Shown here piece after piece: positions 16,447 to 25,283 of a DNA stretch of 34,340 bases (the first letter of the stretch is position 1; each line of letters starts with the position of its first letter). Position numbers and translations under genes: made by a program. The notes beneath the pieces were generated by a model that did not search any database, was not told where the DNA came from, and saw nothing but the letters and a program-made list of their open reading frames with translations. The DNA is from Bermanella sp. Lineage in GTDB: Bacteria; Pseudomonadota; Gammaproteobacteria; Pseudomonadales; Oceanobacteraceae. The stretch is from the NCBI GenBank assembly GCA_029938135.1, contig JAPYOO010000021.1, positions 1-34,340 on the forward strand, written 5' to 3'.

Positions 16447-17046
16447 TTAAGACGTCATACCCACATACTTAGGATGCTGTGCAATGCTATCCAGCCAGCG
16501 CTTAATGTTGGTATAGGGTGCTAAATCAAAACCGCCCTCACCCGCCACATGAGTGTAGGCATACAGTGAAATATCCGCCACCGTTAACGTGTCGCCTGCT
16601 AGATAGGCCGTAAGCGCTAATTGCTGATCCATTAGTGTAAGAGCAGTATGACCGCCCACTTGTTTAGAGGCGTATTCGGCTTTGCGCGCTTCTGGCATGC
16701 CTTGAAACTTGGCAATAAAGCGCGCCACCGCAATATAGGGCTCGTGACTGTATTGCTCAAAAAATTGCCACTGCAAGACTTTTGCGTAAGCAAAGGCATC
16801 TTGGGGGATAAGTCGTGAATCACTGGCCAAGTAATTTAGGATGGCGTTTGATTCAGATAAAAAGCGGCCATCGTCTAACGCTAAAACGGGCACCTTTGCA
16901 TTGGGATTTTTAGCTAAAAACGCTTGAGTGCTGGCACCACCGTTCATAATATCCACATGTACCCATTCATGTTTAATATCCAGTAAAGAAGCCACTAACT
17001 TAATTTTATAGCAATTGCCTGAAATCATATCTCCGTAAACTTTCAC
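16447..17046 (-). CDS. Glutathione S-transferase family protein (second copy)
   Basis: A 199-residue GST. The N-terminal thioredoxin fold shows MISGNCYKIKLVASLLDI, the cis-Pro loop AKVPVLAL and LSESNAILNYLA. The C-terminal domain shows LAGDTLTVADISLYAY. It starts with GTG 17046 behind a strong AAGGAG at 5 bases. It is only distantly related to the GST at 13642 and is not preceded by the MarR palindrome, so it belongs to a separate transcription unit. Substrate unknown. Confidence 0.88.
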   Translation of the reverse strand: MKVYGDMISGNCYKIKLVASLLDIKHEWVHVDIMNGGASTQAFLAKNPNAKVPVLALDDGRFLSESNAILNYLASDSRLIPQDAFAYAKVLQWQFFEQYSHEPYIAVARFIAKFQGMPEARKAEYASKQVGGHTALTLMDQQLALTAYLAGDTLTVADISLYAYTHVAGEGGFDLAPYTNIKRWLDSIAQHPKYVGMTS

Positions 17047-17189
17047 ATGTTCTCCTTAGTACTATTACTTATTGTCTACATCTTCACATTCATCTGCGAT
17101 CGGATATTTAAGCTGCACCGTTAATGATTATAAACCGATGCAAACCACGTTATAATGCGCCAAAACTCCAACTTAGAGAACCCAATACC

Positions 17190-17888
17190 TTGAAACTGGA
17201 TAAACGTTTAACAAAAATTGAATCCATGGTAACTCAAGAATACCAGCATATATGGGATTGCTGCTGTGACCATGGACTCTTGGGGCAGGCTTTATTAGAG
17301 CGCCCAGTCAGTGCCAAGGTTCATTTCATTGATATTGTGCCCAATATCATGCAACAGCTAGAAGAGAAGCTACAGGCGAGCTTCCCATTAGACACCCGCA
17401 CAAATGCCAGCGAGGCATGGCAAGTGTATTGTATGGACGTGTGCCTCCTTCCTTTACACCACTTAAGCGGTAAGCATTTGCTCATTATTGCTGGGGTTGG
17501 CGGGGATTTAATGATTAAAATTATTAACAGTATTTGCCAACAACACCCTGACGCTAATATCGACTTTTTGTTGTGCCCGGTATATCACCAATACCTGTTA
17601 AGAGAACAGCTCATAGAATTAGAATTCAGCCTATATAACGAAGCAATAGTGGTTGAAAAAAAACATGCTTATGAAATTTTATTGGTTTCAAGAAAAACCA
17701 ATAACGATTATAAAGTGACAAATGTGGGCCAAGAAATGTGGCACGGTAAAACACCCCAAGAGGTCAAGGTTGCCACTGACTATTTAAACAAAATACTCCT
17801 GCATTATAAAAGGTCAAGCTTAAACAAAGCCTCTAATGTGGAGCATATTATCCAAGCCTACGAAGAGGTCCTTATTAAAGCCCTTTAG
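17190..17888 (+). CDS. trmK: tRNA (adenine-22-N1)-methyltransferase TrmK-like
   Basis: TrmK-family enzymes are SAM-dependent and methylate N1 of adenine 22 in the tRNA D-loop. The protein has the family start KLDKRLTKIESMV followed by the SAM-binding stretch WDCCCDHGLLGQALL, an acidic FIDIVP at strand 2, and IAGVGGDLMIKII, which corresponds to the IAGMGG motif. The C-terminus has the HAYEILLV and WHGKTP segments. The open frame extends to ATG 17124, but family alignment makes TTG 17190 the better start; the ribosome site is weak either way. It appears monocistronic. tRNA position is by family only. Confidence 0.75.
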   Translation: MKLDKRLTKIESMVTQEYQHIWDCCCDHGLLGQALLERPVSAKVHFIDIVPNIMQQLEEKLQASFPLDTRTNASEAWQVYCMDVCLLPLHHLSGKHLLIIAGVGGDLMIKIINSICQQHPDANIDFLLCPVYHQYLLREQLIELEFSLYNEAIVVEKKHAYEILLVSRKTNNDYKVTNVGQEMWHGKTPQEVKVATDYLNKILLHYKRSSLNKASNVEHIIQAYEEVLIKAL

Positions 17889-18014
17889 GGCACACCTCTA
17901 CTTAATAACTAAATAGAGCGTAATCTTGGGCGGTGTGACCATAATACGCTAACCTCTAATGTGAACCTTGTACTGTTATTTGTACACTAAACCCGCATAT
18001 TAAAGGAGGTATTC

Positions 18015-18812
18015 ATGAAAAATGTGTTTGTCTGTGCCCTCCTGGTAATACTCTGCCCAACTCTTTACGCTCAAACCACCATCAACATCACCAATGGTGA
18101 GTGGGAGCCTTACATGTCGCAATACAGCCATCAGTATGGGGTTGATTCACATGTGGTATCTGAAAGCTTTAAACTAGAAGGCATTGATATTAACTGGGGG
18201 TTTTTCCCGTGGAAGCGGGCATTTCATTTGGCCAAAAATGGAAAAGAGTGGCATGCATCAGCCGCCTGGTGGCCCAGCGATGAAACCAAGGCCGACTTCC
18301 TTATTAGCGACCCCATCAGCAATACCTCATTTGTATTCTTTCACTTAAAAAGCACCCCCTTTGACTGGCAGTCCATTAAGGATTTAGCGGATCTAAAAAT
18401 TGGCACCACGCTAGAATATAACTACGGTCGAGATTTTATGAATGCTATCAACCTAAAACATATTAGTGTGCAATGGGTGCGAAACGATGAACTCAATTAT
18501 CAAAAGCTGTTAAACGAGCGGATTCATATATTCCCCAATGATTTAACAGTGGGTTATTCACAAATCAGAAATTCGGTGGCGCCTCAAGATTTGGATAAGT
18601 TCACCCACCATCCATTAGAGTTTGAAAAAACCACACTGCACCTTATTATTTCCAAGAAAACCAAAAATGCACAATGGTTTATGGATAAATTTAATACGGG
18701 ATTAAAAAAGCTTAAGGTTATGGGCCGTTATGAGAAAATGTTCAAAGATTTAGAAAACGGAAAATACGACAAAAAGAAAATTAAATGGCAAGCAAAAAAA
18801 AGCCCGCGATAA
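18015..18812 (+). CDS. Periplasmic solute-binding protein (SBP_bac_3-like)
   Basis: A 265-residue secreted protein with a signal peptide (MKNVFVCALLVILCPTLYAQ) and an ideal AAAGGAGGT ribosome site. It then reads INITNGEWEPYMS, the usual first strand of family 3 binding proteins, followed by DINWGFFPWKRAFHLAKNGK. This combination (a tyrosine or tryptophan-rich WKRA site and a DLADLKIGTTLEYNYG hinge region) is common in orphan amino-acid-binding-like proteins of marine gammaproteobacteria. No permease or ATPase lies nearby, so it may be a sensor-like orphan. The stop codon lies in the loop of a hairpin that ends the convergent aminotransferase transcript. Confidence 0.75.
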   Translation: MKNVFVCALLVILCPTLYAQTTINITNGEWEPYMSQYSHQYGVDSHVVSESFKLEGIDINWGFFPWKRAFHLAKNGKEWHASAAWWPSDETKADFLISDPISNTSFVFFHLKSTPFDWQSIKDLADLKIGTTLEYNYGRDFMNAINLKHISVQWVRNDELNYQKLLNERIHIFPNDLTVGYSQIRNSVAPQDLDKFTHHPLEFEKTTLHLIISKKTKNAQWFMDKFNTGLKKLKVMGRYEKMFKDLENGKYDKKKIKWQAKKSPR

Positions 18813-18823
18813 AGTCGCGGGCT
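18794..18823 (-). terminator. Intrinsic terminator of the aminotransferase gene
   Basis: A perfect 9-bp GC-rich stem (AGCCCGCGA / TCGCGGGCT) with a 5-base loop, followed on the minus strand by eight T. It acts on the minus-strand aminotransferase transcript. It lies inside the 3' end of the convergent binding-protein gene, whose TAA is in the loop. Confidence 0.9.
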
Positions 18824-18853
18824 GAAAACACACTCTCAATTTAACTTATAACA

Positions 18854-20206
18854 CTAACTTACCAGCAAGTTTTCACGCTGAGTGTACTCAAGCGTCTCAT
18901 CAAGCGCCTTACTAAACTTACTAATAATTTCATCTATCTGTGTATTATCAACAATCAACGGTGGACAAAAAGCAACTGAAGATCCCGCTACTGCACGCAC
19001 AATCAAACCATGATTTTGACACGCCTGCGTAATAAAACCGCCCACTTGACCGGTCGCAAACGCTTGACCCGTTTTTTTGTTGGCCACTAATTCAATGGCA
19101 CCCAGCATGCCTGCACCACGCACTTCACCCACCAATGGATGATTCTTAAATTTGGCCAATTCAGCCTGCAAGTACGCGCCGGTTATAGCCGCTTTGACAA
19201 AAATATTATCACGTTCATAAATTTCTAATGTTTTAAGTGCTACCGCACACGCAACCGGATGGCCCGAATACGTGTAGCCGTGACCAAATACACCCAGACT
19301 CGCACTGGGCTCAATCATGGCTTCGTACATGTCACCACGAATAGCCGAGGCACTAATAGGCATATACGCCGACGACAACTGCTTAGCCATGGTCATCATG
19401 TCGGGGGATTCTATGCCCATAGTGGTTGAGCCAAAATCATTACCGGTACGGCCAAAGCCGGTGATAACTTCGTCGGCCCAGAATAAAATATCATATTTAT
19501 TCAGTACCGCTTGTAACTTTTGGTAATACCCAGGTGGCGGCACAATTACACCGCTGGCACCGGTGATAGGTTCAGCAATAAAGGCGGCAATAGTATTAGC
19601 TCCTTCTTTAAGAATTAGCGCTTCTAGATTGCCCACAATGCGGTCAACAAATTGAGTTTCAGTTTCGCCATTTTGTGCGCCGCGATAATAATGCGGCGCA
19701 TCGGTGCGCAAAATCCCCAATGCATCAATAGGCAAATCAAAGTTAGCTTGGTTAATGGGCAACCCTGTTAAGGAAGCCGCTGCCACCGTTACACCGTGGT
19801 AAGAACGTTCACGGGCAATAATTTTAAATTTCTCAGGTTTACCAATGGCATTAAAGTAATAACGCAACATTTTCACATGACTATCGTTAGCGTCTGAGCC
19901 TGAGTTACCAAAAAATATTTTGGCATCTTTCATAGGCAACATGCTGGTTAATTTATCAGACAAGTCCATGCCCACTTGGTGGGTTTTACCACCAAACATG
20001 TGACTGTATGACAACTTAGACATTTGCTCGGTGGTGGCTTCAATTAATTCTTTATTGCCATAACCCAACGAGGTACACCACAAACCGGCCATACCTTCGA
20101 TGTATTTATTGCCGTTATTATCAAATATGTAAGCACCTTCACCGCGCTCTACGGTTAGGGTTTCTGTATTTTTAAAACTGGTAGTCGGATAAATAATACT
20201 ACTCAT
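18854..20206 (-). CDS. Class III (omega) aminotransferase, probably putrescine/GABA type
   Basis: A 450-residue PLP enzyme that transfers a terminal amino group to pyruvate or 2-oxoglutarate. Family landmarks are the phosphate-binding GNSGSDAND (100-108), SYHGVTVAAASLTG, the AEPITGASGVIVPP strand, DEVITGFGRTG with Asp245, and the PLP lysine Lys275 (MAKQLSSAY). It resembles the SpuC/pyruvate-dependent putrescine aminotransferase group. Its neighbours GabD, RidA and PuuB support a role in putrescine or GABA breakdown, but the exact amine is inference. AGGAG lies before ATG 20206. It is 124 bp downstream of gabD on the same strand and ends in a strong terminator. Confidence 0.88.
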   Translation of the reverse strand: MSSIIYPTTSFKNTETLTVERGEGAYIFDNNGNKYIEGMAGLWCTSLGYGNKELIEATTEQMSKLSYSHMFGGKTHQVGMDLSDKLTSMLPMKDAKIFFGNSGSDANDSHVKMLRYYFNAIGKPEKFKIIARERSYHGVTVAAASLTGLPINQANFDLPIDALGILRTDAPHYYRGAQNGETETQFVDRIVGNLEALILKEGANTIAAFIAEPITGASGVIVPPPGYYQKLQAVLNKYDILFWADEVITGFGRTGNDFGSTTMGIESPDMMTMAKQLSSAYMPISASAIRGDMYEAMIEPSASLGVFGHGYTYSGHPVACAVALKTLEIYERDNIFVKAAITGAYLQAELAKFKNHPLVGEVRGAGMLGAIELVANKKTGQAFATGQVGGFITQACQNHGLIVRAVAGSSVAFCPPLIVDNTQIDEIISKFSKALDETLEYTQRENLLVS

Positions 20207-20330
20207 AAGTCTCTCCTCTTGCGGCTAATGTGTTTGTAAATACATTACACCGCCAGTATTCTTTTTATAAGGTTTTCACGATTCAAATATAGGGCTCGTA
20301 ATCAAGCCGGCCAAATTCATAATCTAAAAT

Positions 20331-21797
20331 CTAGCGATTCAAACCGCCCATGCAGATGTATTTAATTTCTAAATAATCATCTAGGCCAAACTTAGAACCT
20401 TCACGGCCTTGACCCGATTCTTTTACGCCACCAAATGGAATCACTTCAGACGTAATGGCGGTTTCGTTTACGCCTACCATGCCATATTCCAAGGCTTCCG
20501 ATACACGCCATGTACGACCAATGTTTTCAGTGTAAAAGTAGGCGGCCAAACCAAACTCGGTATCGTTGGCCATGCTGATCGCTTGTTCTTCGGTGCTAAA
20601 CTTAAATATGGGTGCAACCGGCCCAAAAATTTCTTCACGAAAAACCGCCATGGTATCGTTCACGTTGGTTAAAATAGTAGGCTCGTAAAAGTGGCTGCCT
20701 AATTTGCTAATCTTACCGCCGGTTACAATATTGGCACCCTGCGCCACCGCGTTTTCTACCTTGGCATGAATACCGGCGGCAGCTTTTTCAGTAATAACAG
20801 GACCATGAGTACTGTTGGCATCCAACCCATCACCTATACGGAATTCACTCACCGCTGCGGCAAAACGCTCAACAAACTCATCATAAATACCTTCTTGTAC
20901 AATAATGCGGTTTGAACAAATACAGGTTTGGCCCGAGTTACGGAACTTAGATAACAAGGCCCCCGGCACGGCGATATCTAGGTCGGCATCATCAAAAATA
21001 ATAATCGGTGCATTACCGCCCAGCTCCATTGAGGTGCGCTTAACAGTGGCGGCACACTGCTGCATCAATAACTTGCCCACCGGAGTCGATCCAGTGAAGG
21101 TCAGTTTTTTAACCACAGGGTTACTGGTTAACTCAGCACCAATGGCGGGTGCATCCATTCCAGGTACCACATTAAATAAACCCGCTGGTACGCCAGCACG
21201 GCTGGCTAATTCTGCCAAGGCCAATGCAGAGAACGGCGTTTCAGCCGCGGGCTTCAATACAATAGAACACCCTACCGCCAAAGCCGGTGCCACCTTACGA
21301 GTGATCATGGCATTGGGAAAGTTCCAAGGGGTAATGGCCGCCACAACTCCAACGGGTTGTTTAATCACAATGCCACGACGGTCATTTTGAGCGGCTGCAA
21401 TGGTGTCTCCATATACGCGCTTACCTTCCTCGGCAAACCACTTAATAAACGAGGCGCCGTAAGCCACCTCTCCCATGGATTCAAACAAGGGTTTGCCCTG
21501 CTCAATGGTCATGATCTTGGCTAAATCGTCTTGGTTTTCTAAAACAAGTGCATGCCAACGCTCAAGTACCGCGGCGCGCGTTTGTGCGGATTCGGCTTTC
21601 CACAAAATCTGAGCCGCCTGCGCGGCATCGATGGCAATACGCGTTTGCGCAGCCCCCATGCTGGCCACGACACCTATGTGTTCACCGTTAGCCGGATTGG
21701 TCACGGCAAAGGTCTGTTTATCGCTGGCGTCTAGCCATTGCCCATTAATGAAGCCTTGATGCTTTAACAGGCTTGGGTCATTTAGTTGAAAATCCAT
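20331..21797 (-). CDS. gabD: NAD(P)-dependent succinate-semialdehyde dehydrogenase
   Basis: A 488-residue aldehyde dehydrogenase that would oxidise succinate semialdehyde to succinate, the last step of GABA breakdown. It shows the cofactor-site PWNFP (Asn159), LKPAAETP (Lys182), FTGSTPVG, the catalytic MELGGNAP (Glu258) and GQTCICSNR (Cys292). The second cysteine of CIC is the redox-sensitive residue known from GabD enzymes. The C-terminal GGVKESGQGREGSKFGLDDY is diagnostic of the SSADH group. It is divergent from the LysR gene, whose product likely regulates it, and is followed by the aminotransferase. Confidence 0.92.
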   Translation of the reverse strand: MDFQLNDPSLLKHQGFINGQWLDASDKQTFAVTNPANGEHIGVVASMGAAQTRIAIDAAQAAQILWKAESAQTRAAVLERWHALVLENQDDLAKIMTIEQGKPLFESMGEVAYGASFIKWFAEEGKRVYGDTIAAAQNDRRGIVIKQPVGVVAAITPWNFPNAMITRKVAPALAVGCSIVLKPAAETPFSALALAELASRAGVPAGLFNVVPGMDAPAIGAELTSNPVVKKLTFTGSTPVGKLLMQQCAATVKRTSMELGGNAPIIIFDDADLDIAVPGALLSKFRNSGQTCICSNRIIVQEGIYDEFVERFAAAVSEFRIGDGLDANSTHGPVITEKAAAGIHAKVENAVAQGANIVTGGKISKLGSHFYEPTILTNVNDTMAVFREEIFGPVAPIFKFSTEEQAISMANDTEFGLAAYFYTENIGRTWRVSEALEYGMVGVNETAITSEVIPFGGVKESGQGREGSKFGLDDYLEIKYICMGGLNR

Positions 21798-21922
21798 AAT
21801 CGCTATCCCGTCTAGTCGTACGTTTCTTGGCTTTGACGTTCACTATAGATCAGACTCACAATTGCTTATATAATTACTTAATAGAGTTTACATTTGAATA
21901 TACAAACATAAGAGACTGCATC

Positions 21923-22870
21923 ATGGGCCAGAAAAAAGCCGCCATATCAGGCCAACTGGCCGACATCGATTTACGCCTATTGCGAGTCTTTAAAACGGTA
22001 GTGGATTCGGGGGGGTTTAGCGCCGCCGAAATAAGCCTAAACCTTGCCAATTCCACTATCTCTAATTATATATCTGATTTAGAAAAGCGCCTGCACATGC
22101 GTCTTTGTGAACGCGGTCGCGGTGGCTTTTCTCTCACGCCATCCGGCAGTGTGGTGTACCAGGCCACTCAAGATTTGCTAGGGGCGGTGGATCAATTTCG
22201 TAATCAGATTAACCAATCCCATAACCGCATCCTAGGACACCTGCATTTAGGGTATGCCGAGCACATGTTAGGTGGCCGAGACTCGTGCATTGTGGCGGCG
22301 CTTAGTCGCTTCAGTGAAATGGCCCCAGACGTAAAAGTACAAATCACCACTATGTCATCCGATGAGGTGAGCTCGGCGGTGATTAACAAAAAAGTGGATA
22401 TTGGGGTTACCGTTCTACCCCATGAATTTAAAGAGCTTAACTGTCACCCGTTGTTTGACGAGCAAATGTATTTATATTGCGCCCAAGGCCACCCCTTATT
22501 TGACGTGCAAGATGGCAAGCTTAAAAAAGATGATTTACTCAACTATAAATTTGTAGAATCGCCGCGCTTAATGCCTGGCCGTGAAATGCACCCTGATATG
22601 CGTTATTGGAATAAGCAGGCTAAAGCCCACCATCAAGAAGCCCGTGCTAGCCTAGTATTAAGTGGTCACTATCTGGGGATTTTACCTAGCCATGTAGTTG
22701 ATAACTGGGGATTTAAGCAACACTTACGTCCACTGTTTAAATCCCTTTATGGTTACCGAAATACCTTCAGTGCTATTTCGCGTAAACATCATAATAACCA
22801 ACACATTATCGATTGTTTTAATGATTGTTTATTGGCGGCCAGTGAAGATCTTAAAAATCCTAACCCCTAG
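21923..22870 (+). CDS. LysR-family transcriptional regulator
   Basis: A 315-residue regulator. The winged helix is at the N-terminus (LRLLRVFKTVVDSGGFSAAE, then ANSTISNYISDLEKRLHMRL). The periplasmic-binding-like effector domain follows from residue about 95. ATG 21923 fits the family start; the frame is open to ATG 21827, but the extra 32 residues are not LysR-like. The 125-bp divergent gap to gabD holds a TATAAT sequence at 21869-21874 with no good -35, and probably the shared operator. Divergence suggests control of the gabD/aminotransferase operon, perhaps in response to a polyamine or GABA; the effector is not known. Confidence 0.9.
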   Translation: MGQKKAAISGQLADIDLRLLRVFKTVVDSGGFSAAEISLNLANSTISNYISDLEKRLHMRLCERGRGGFSLTPSGSVVYQATQDLLGAVDQFRNQINQSHNRILGHLHLGYAEHMLGGRDSCIVAALSRFSEMAPDVKVQITTMSSDEVSSAVINKKVDIGVTVLPHEFKELNCHPLFDEQMYLYCAQGHPLFDVQDGKLKKDDLLNYKFVESPRLMPGREMHPDMRYWNKQAKAHHQEARASLVLSGHYLGILPSHVVDNWGFKQHLRPLFKSLYGYRNTFSAISRKHHNNQHIIDCFNDCLLAASEDLKNPNP

Positions 22871-22995
22871 TAGGTATAAAAAATTGGGTTTAATGGTTTA
22901 TCAAAGACGTTACATACAAATAATCGAAATTATTATTTTTATGTGTACACTGCCGCCACTTAAATAATACTAGTCATTAAATATAGGTAAATATA

Positions 22996-23346
22996 ATGGG
23001 CATCACTCGCTTAGAAACCAAAGCTCGAATGAGCCGCATCGTTAAACACAACGGTACTATTTACCTGTGTGGGCAAGTGTGTAAAGACGCAACCCGCGGC
23101 ATTACAGAACAAACCAGCAGCATGCTTGAAAAAGTAGACGAGTTATTAGAACAAGCGGGATCGGATCGAGAACACATATTGTCGGCCACTATTTATGTAA
23201 GCGATATGAAATATTTTGCAGACATGAATACTGTATGGGATAACTGGGTACCAGAAGGCCACGCCCCTGCCCGTGCTTGTGTGGAAGCTAAGATGGCGCG
23301 CGATGTATTATTGGTTGAGATATCTGTGGTTGCCGCTGAAAAATAA
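22996..23346 (+). CDS. RidA/YjgF-family protein (putrescine cluster)
   Basis: A 116-residue RidA-family protein. It has the LCGQVCKDA strand, the [20 protein letters not shown] helix, [16 protein letters not shown], and the [14 protein letters not shown] segment with the key arginine, ending in [11 protein letters not shown]. RidA proteins hydrolyse reactive enamines and imines made by PLP and flavin enzymes. Placement between the LysR gene and the FAD oxidase PuuB fits disposal of imine products of amine oxidation. It is a diverged subgroup compared with the dad-cluster copy at 28293. Spacing to the LysR stop is 125 bp. Confidence 0.88.
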   Translation: MGITRLETKARMSRIVKHNGTIYLCGQVCKDATRGITEQTSSMLEKVDELLEQAGSDREHILSATIYVSDMKYFADMNTVWDNWVPEGHAPARACVEAKMARDVLLVEISVVAAEK

Positions 23347-23883
23347 CCTTAGTAGTAAAGAAACTTTATAAACGTGCTCAACAATAATCCCTGTGAAACA
23401 CTGCTTTTATAGGGTATTTTTTGCTAAAACCTCGCTATAAACTTCTGGGCCCCTCTATTAACTGATTGCAGCCTCTGCGTGTCCTGAAGTTTACAGTGAC
23501 AAGGCGCAGCTCGAAGTAAAATGGTTATTCCATTTTCAAGGGCTGTAACGCAGTAAATGTGAACTTCAGGGCGCGCCCTTCGGGGCTTTACGTACAGTCC
23601 ATACTTTGCGTTGGCCTTCCTTGAAAGGCAATAAGCATTTCTTCGAAAATCCGCCTTAATTATGAACTGTACGTAAAGCCATAGGCTACAATCAGTTAAT
23701 AGAGGTGCCCTAAATACACCTTACTGGGTATATCCGATTTACAGCCTGAACCCTTATATTCTACCCACAATGAAAGAGCCGGACTGGTTGTAAACTTTAA
23801 ACGTTACTAACCGACCAAAGGTTCTAATCCGATTTCGATTATATAACAAGCCGCTAAAGGCTGTTGATAGACCGAGGTAGAAC
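23347..23883. other. Gene-free region between ridA and puuB
   Basis: About 540 bp without a gene. Its middle half is the 264-bp MITE-like element (23447-23710). The remainder, 23711-23883, is AT-rich and must hold the puuB promoter and leader; a GAGG ribosome site precedes ATG 23884. The segment before the element (23347-23446) shows nothing recognisable. Confidence 0.5.
23447..23710. mobile_element. MITE-like element with 27-bp terminal inverted repeats and two internal hairpins
   Basis: The ends (23447-23473 and 23684-23710) are inverted repeats of 27 bp with two mismatches, beginning GGGCCCCTCTATTAACTG and GGGCACCTCTATTAACTG. Inside are two further inverted repeats: 23483-23494 with 23559-23570 (CCTGAAGTTTAC, 11 of 12) and 23584-23598 with 23666-23680 (GGCTTTACGTACAGT, 15 of 15). 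A smaller AAAATGG...CCATTTT hairpin sits in the first. No open frame for a transposase and no clear target duplication is present. This is what a non-autonomous miniature element or folded repeat RNA would look like. Confidence 0.75.
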
Positions 23884-25167
23884 ATGAGCAAACCATCACA
23901 CACCACATCTTATTACGCCGCTTCGGCCAATGATAAATCTATGCGTCCGTCATTGCAGGGCGATATTACTGCAGACATCTGTGTCATCGGCGCGGGTTTC
24001 ACCGGCCTATCTACCGCCATTCACTTAGCCGAGAAAGGCTTTAAAGTAGTGGTACTGGAAGGCAGCCTAGTAGGCTTTGGGGCGTCTGGGCGTAACGGCG
24101 GACAAATTGTTAATAGCTACAGCCGCGACATTGATTTCATCGAAAAACATTACGGCCAAGACGTTGGTAACGAAATGGGTAAGATGGCCTTTCAAGGCGG
24201 CCGCATCTTGCGCAGACTCGTAAAAGATTACAACATTGATTGTGACCTAAAAGACGGCGGCATTTTTGCAGCCTGCAACGAAAAACAGCTAGATGGCATG
24301 AAAGATCGTAAAACCCTTTGGGAAAAACACGGTCACACTGAACTGGATTTATTAGATGAAAACGCAATCCGTCAGCGCGTAGGTACCGAGCGTTACGTAG
24401 GCGGCCTACTGGACAATTCAGGCGGTCACTTTCACCCACTAAATTTAGTATTGGGCGAGGCGGCAGCGGTTGAATCTTTGGGTGGCACTATTTTCGAGGA
24501 CTCTGAAGTTATCAAAGTAGAAGAAGGCGCAAAAACTAAGGTTTATACCAAGAACGGTTCGGTTACCGCTGATTTCTTAGTGGTATCGGGCAACGCTTAT
24601 TTAGGCGGTTTGATTCCAAAACTGGAAGCCAAAGCCATTCCTTGTGGCACCCAGGTCATTACTACCGCGCCTTTAAGCGCTGAGCAACAAAAGCAGTTAA
24701 TCCCCATGGACAACTGTGTGGAAGATTGTAACTACCTATTAGATTACTACCGTCTTTCAGGCGATGGCCGTTTAATCTATGGCGGCGGCGTAACCTACGG
24801 CGCCCGTGAGCCAAGCAAAATTGAATCTAAAATTGTACCCAACATGCTGAAAACCTTCCCTCAGCTTAAAGGCACTAAGGTTGATTTTGCTTGGACAGGT
24901 AACTTTTTATTAACCCTAATGCGCCTGCCTCAATTTGGCCGCATTGGTAAAAACATCTACTACGCACAAGGGTACAGTGGCCACGGTATTACGTGTTCAC
25001 ACCTTGCAGGTCAGGTATTGGCTGATGCAATCACGGATCAATGTGAACGTTTTGATATATTTGCTGCCTTACCACAGTATCCATTCCCTGGTGGCCGTAT
25101 GTTACGCGTTCCCATGACGGCAGCGGGTGCAATGTATTACTCGTTACGTGACAAGCTAGGTTTCTAG
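23884..25167 (+). CDS. puuB: Gamma-glutamylputrescine oxidase (FAD, DAO family)
   Basis: A 427-residue flavoprotein very close, from memory, to E. coli PuuB (426 residues) along its whole length. Shared landmarks are TSYYAASAN at the N-terminus, the Rossmann motif VIGAGFTGLSTAIHLAEKG, FGASGRNGGQIVNSYSRDID, SGGHFHPLNL, CNYLLDYYRLSGDGRLIYGG, FAWTGNFLLTLMRLPQFGR and GYSGHGITCSHLAGQ. PuuB oxidises gamma-glutamyl-putrescine, giving the aldehyde, ammonia and hydrogen peroxide. PuuA and PuuD are not in the window, so the exact substrate may differ (other mono- or acylated amines). A hairpin terminator follows. Confidence 0.88.
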   Translation: MSKPSHTTSYYAASANDKSMRPSLQGDITADICVIGAGFTGLSTAIHLAEKGFKVVVLEGSLVGFGASGRNGGQIVNSYSRDIDFIEKHYGQDVGNEMGKMAFQGGRILRRLVKDYNIDCDLKDGGIFAACNEKQLDGMKDRKTLWEKHGHTELDLLDENAIRQRVGTERYVGGLLDNSGGHFHPLNLVLGEAAAVESLGGTIFEDSEVIKVEEGAKTKVYTKNGSVTADFLVVSGNAYLGGLIPKLEAKAIPCGTQVITTAPLSAEQQKQLIPMDNCVEDCNYLLDYYRLSGDGRLIYGGGVTYGAREPSKIESKIVPNMLKTFPQLKGTKVDFAWTGNFLLTLMRLPQFGRIGKNIYYAQGYSGHGITCSHLAGQVLADAITDQCERFDIFAALPQYPFPGGRMLRVPMTAAGAMYYSLRDKLGF

Positions 25168-25208
25168 TTTAGCAATCAGTTAGAGTCACCACACACACCA
25201 AAATATGT

Positions 25209-25248
25209 AACGCTGCTTGCTATGCTAAATAGCATTCAGCGTTTTTTT
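25209..25248 (+). terminator. Intrinsic terminator of puuB
   Basis: AACGCTG pairs with CAGCGTT, with an inner ATGCT/AGCAT stem, followed by a run of seven T. This ends the puuB transcript and separates it from the DMT transporter. Confidence 0.9.
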
Positions 25249-25283
25249 GTTTTACGCAGATTACGTTTCATGACTATTAAAAT

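Noticed and set aside
21827-21922. A longer N-terminus for the LysR protein from ATG 21827.
   Set aside because: The extra residues are not LysR-like and cover the likely promoter with a TATAAT sequence.
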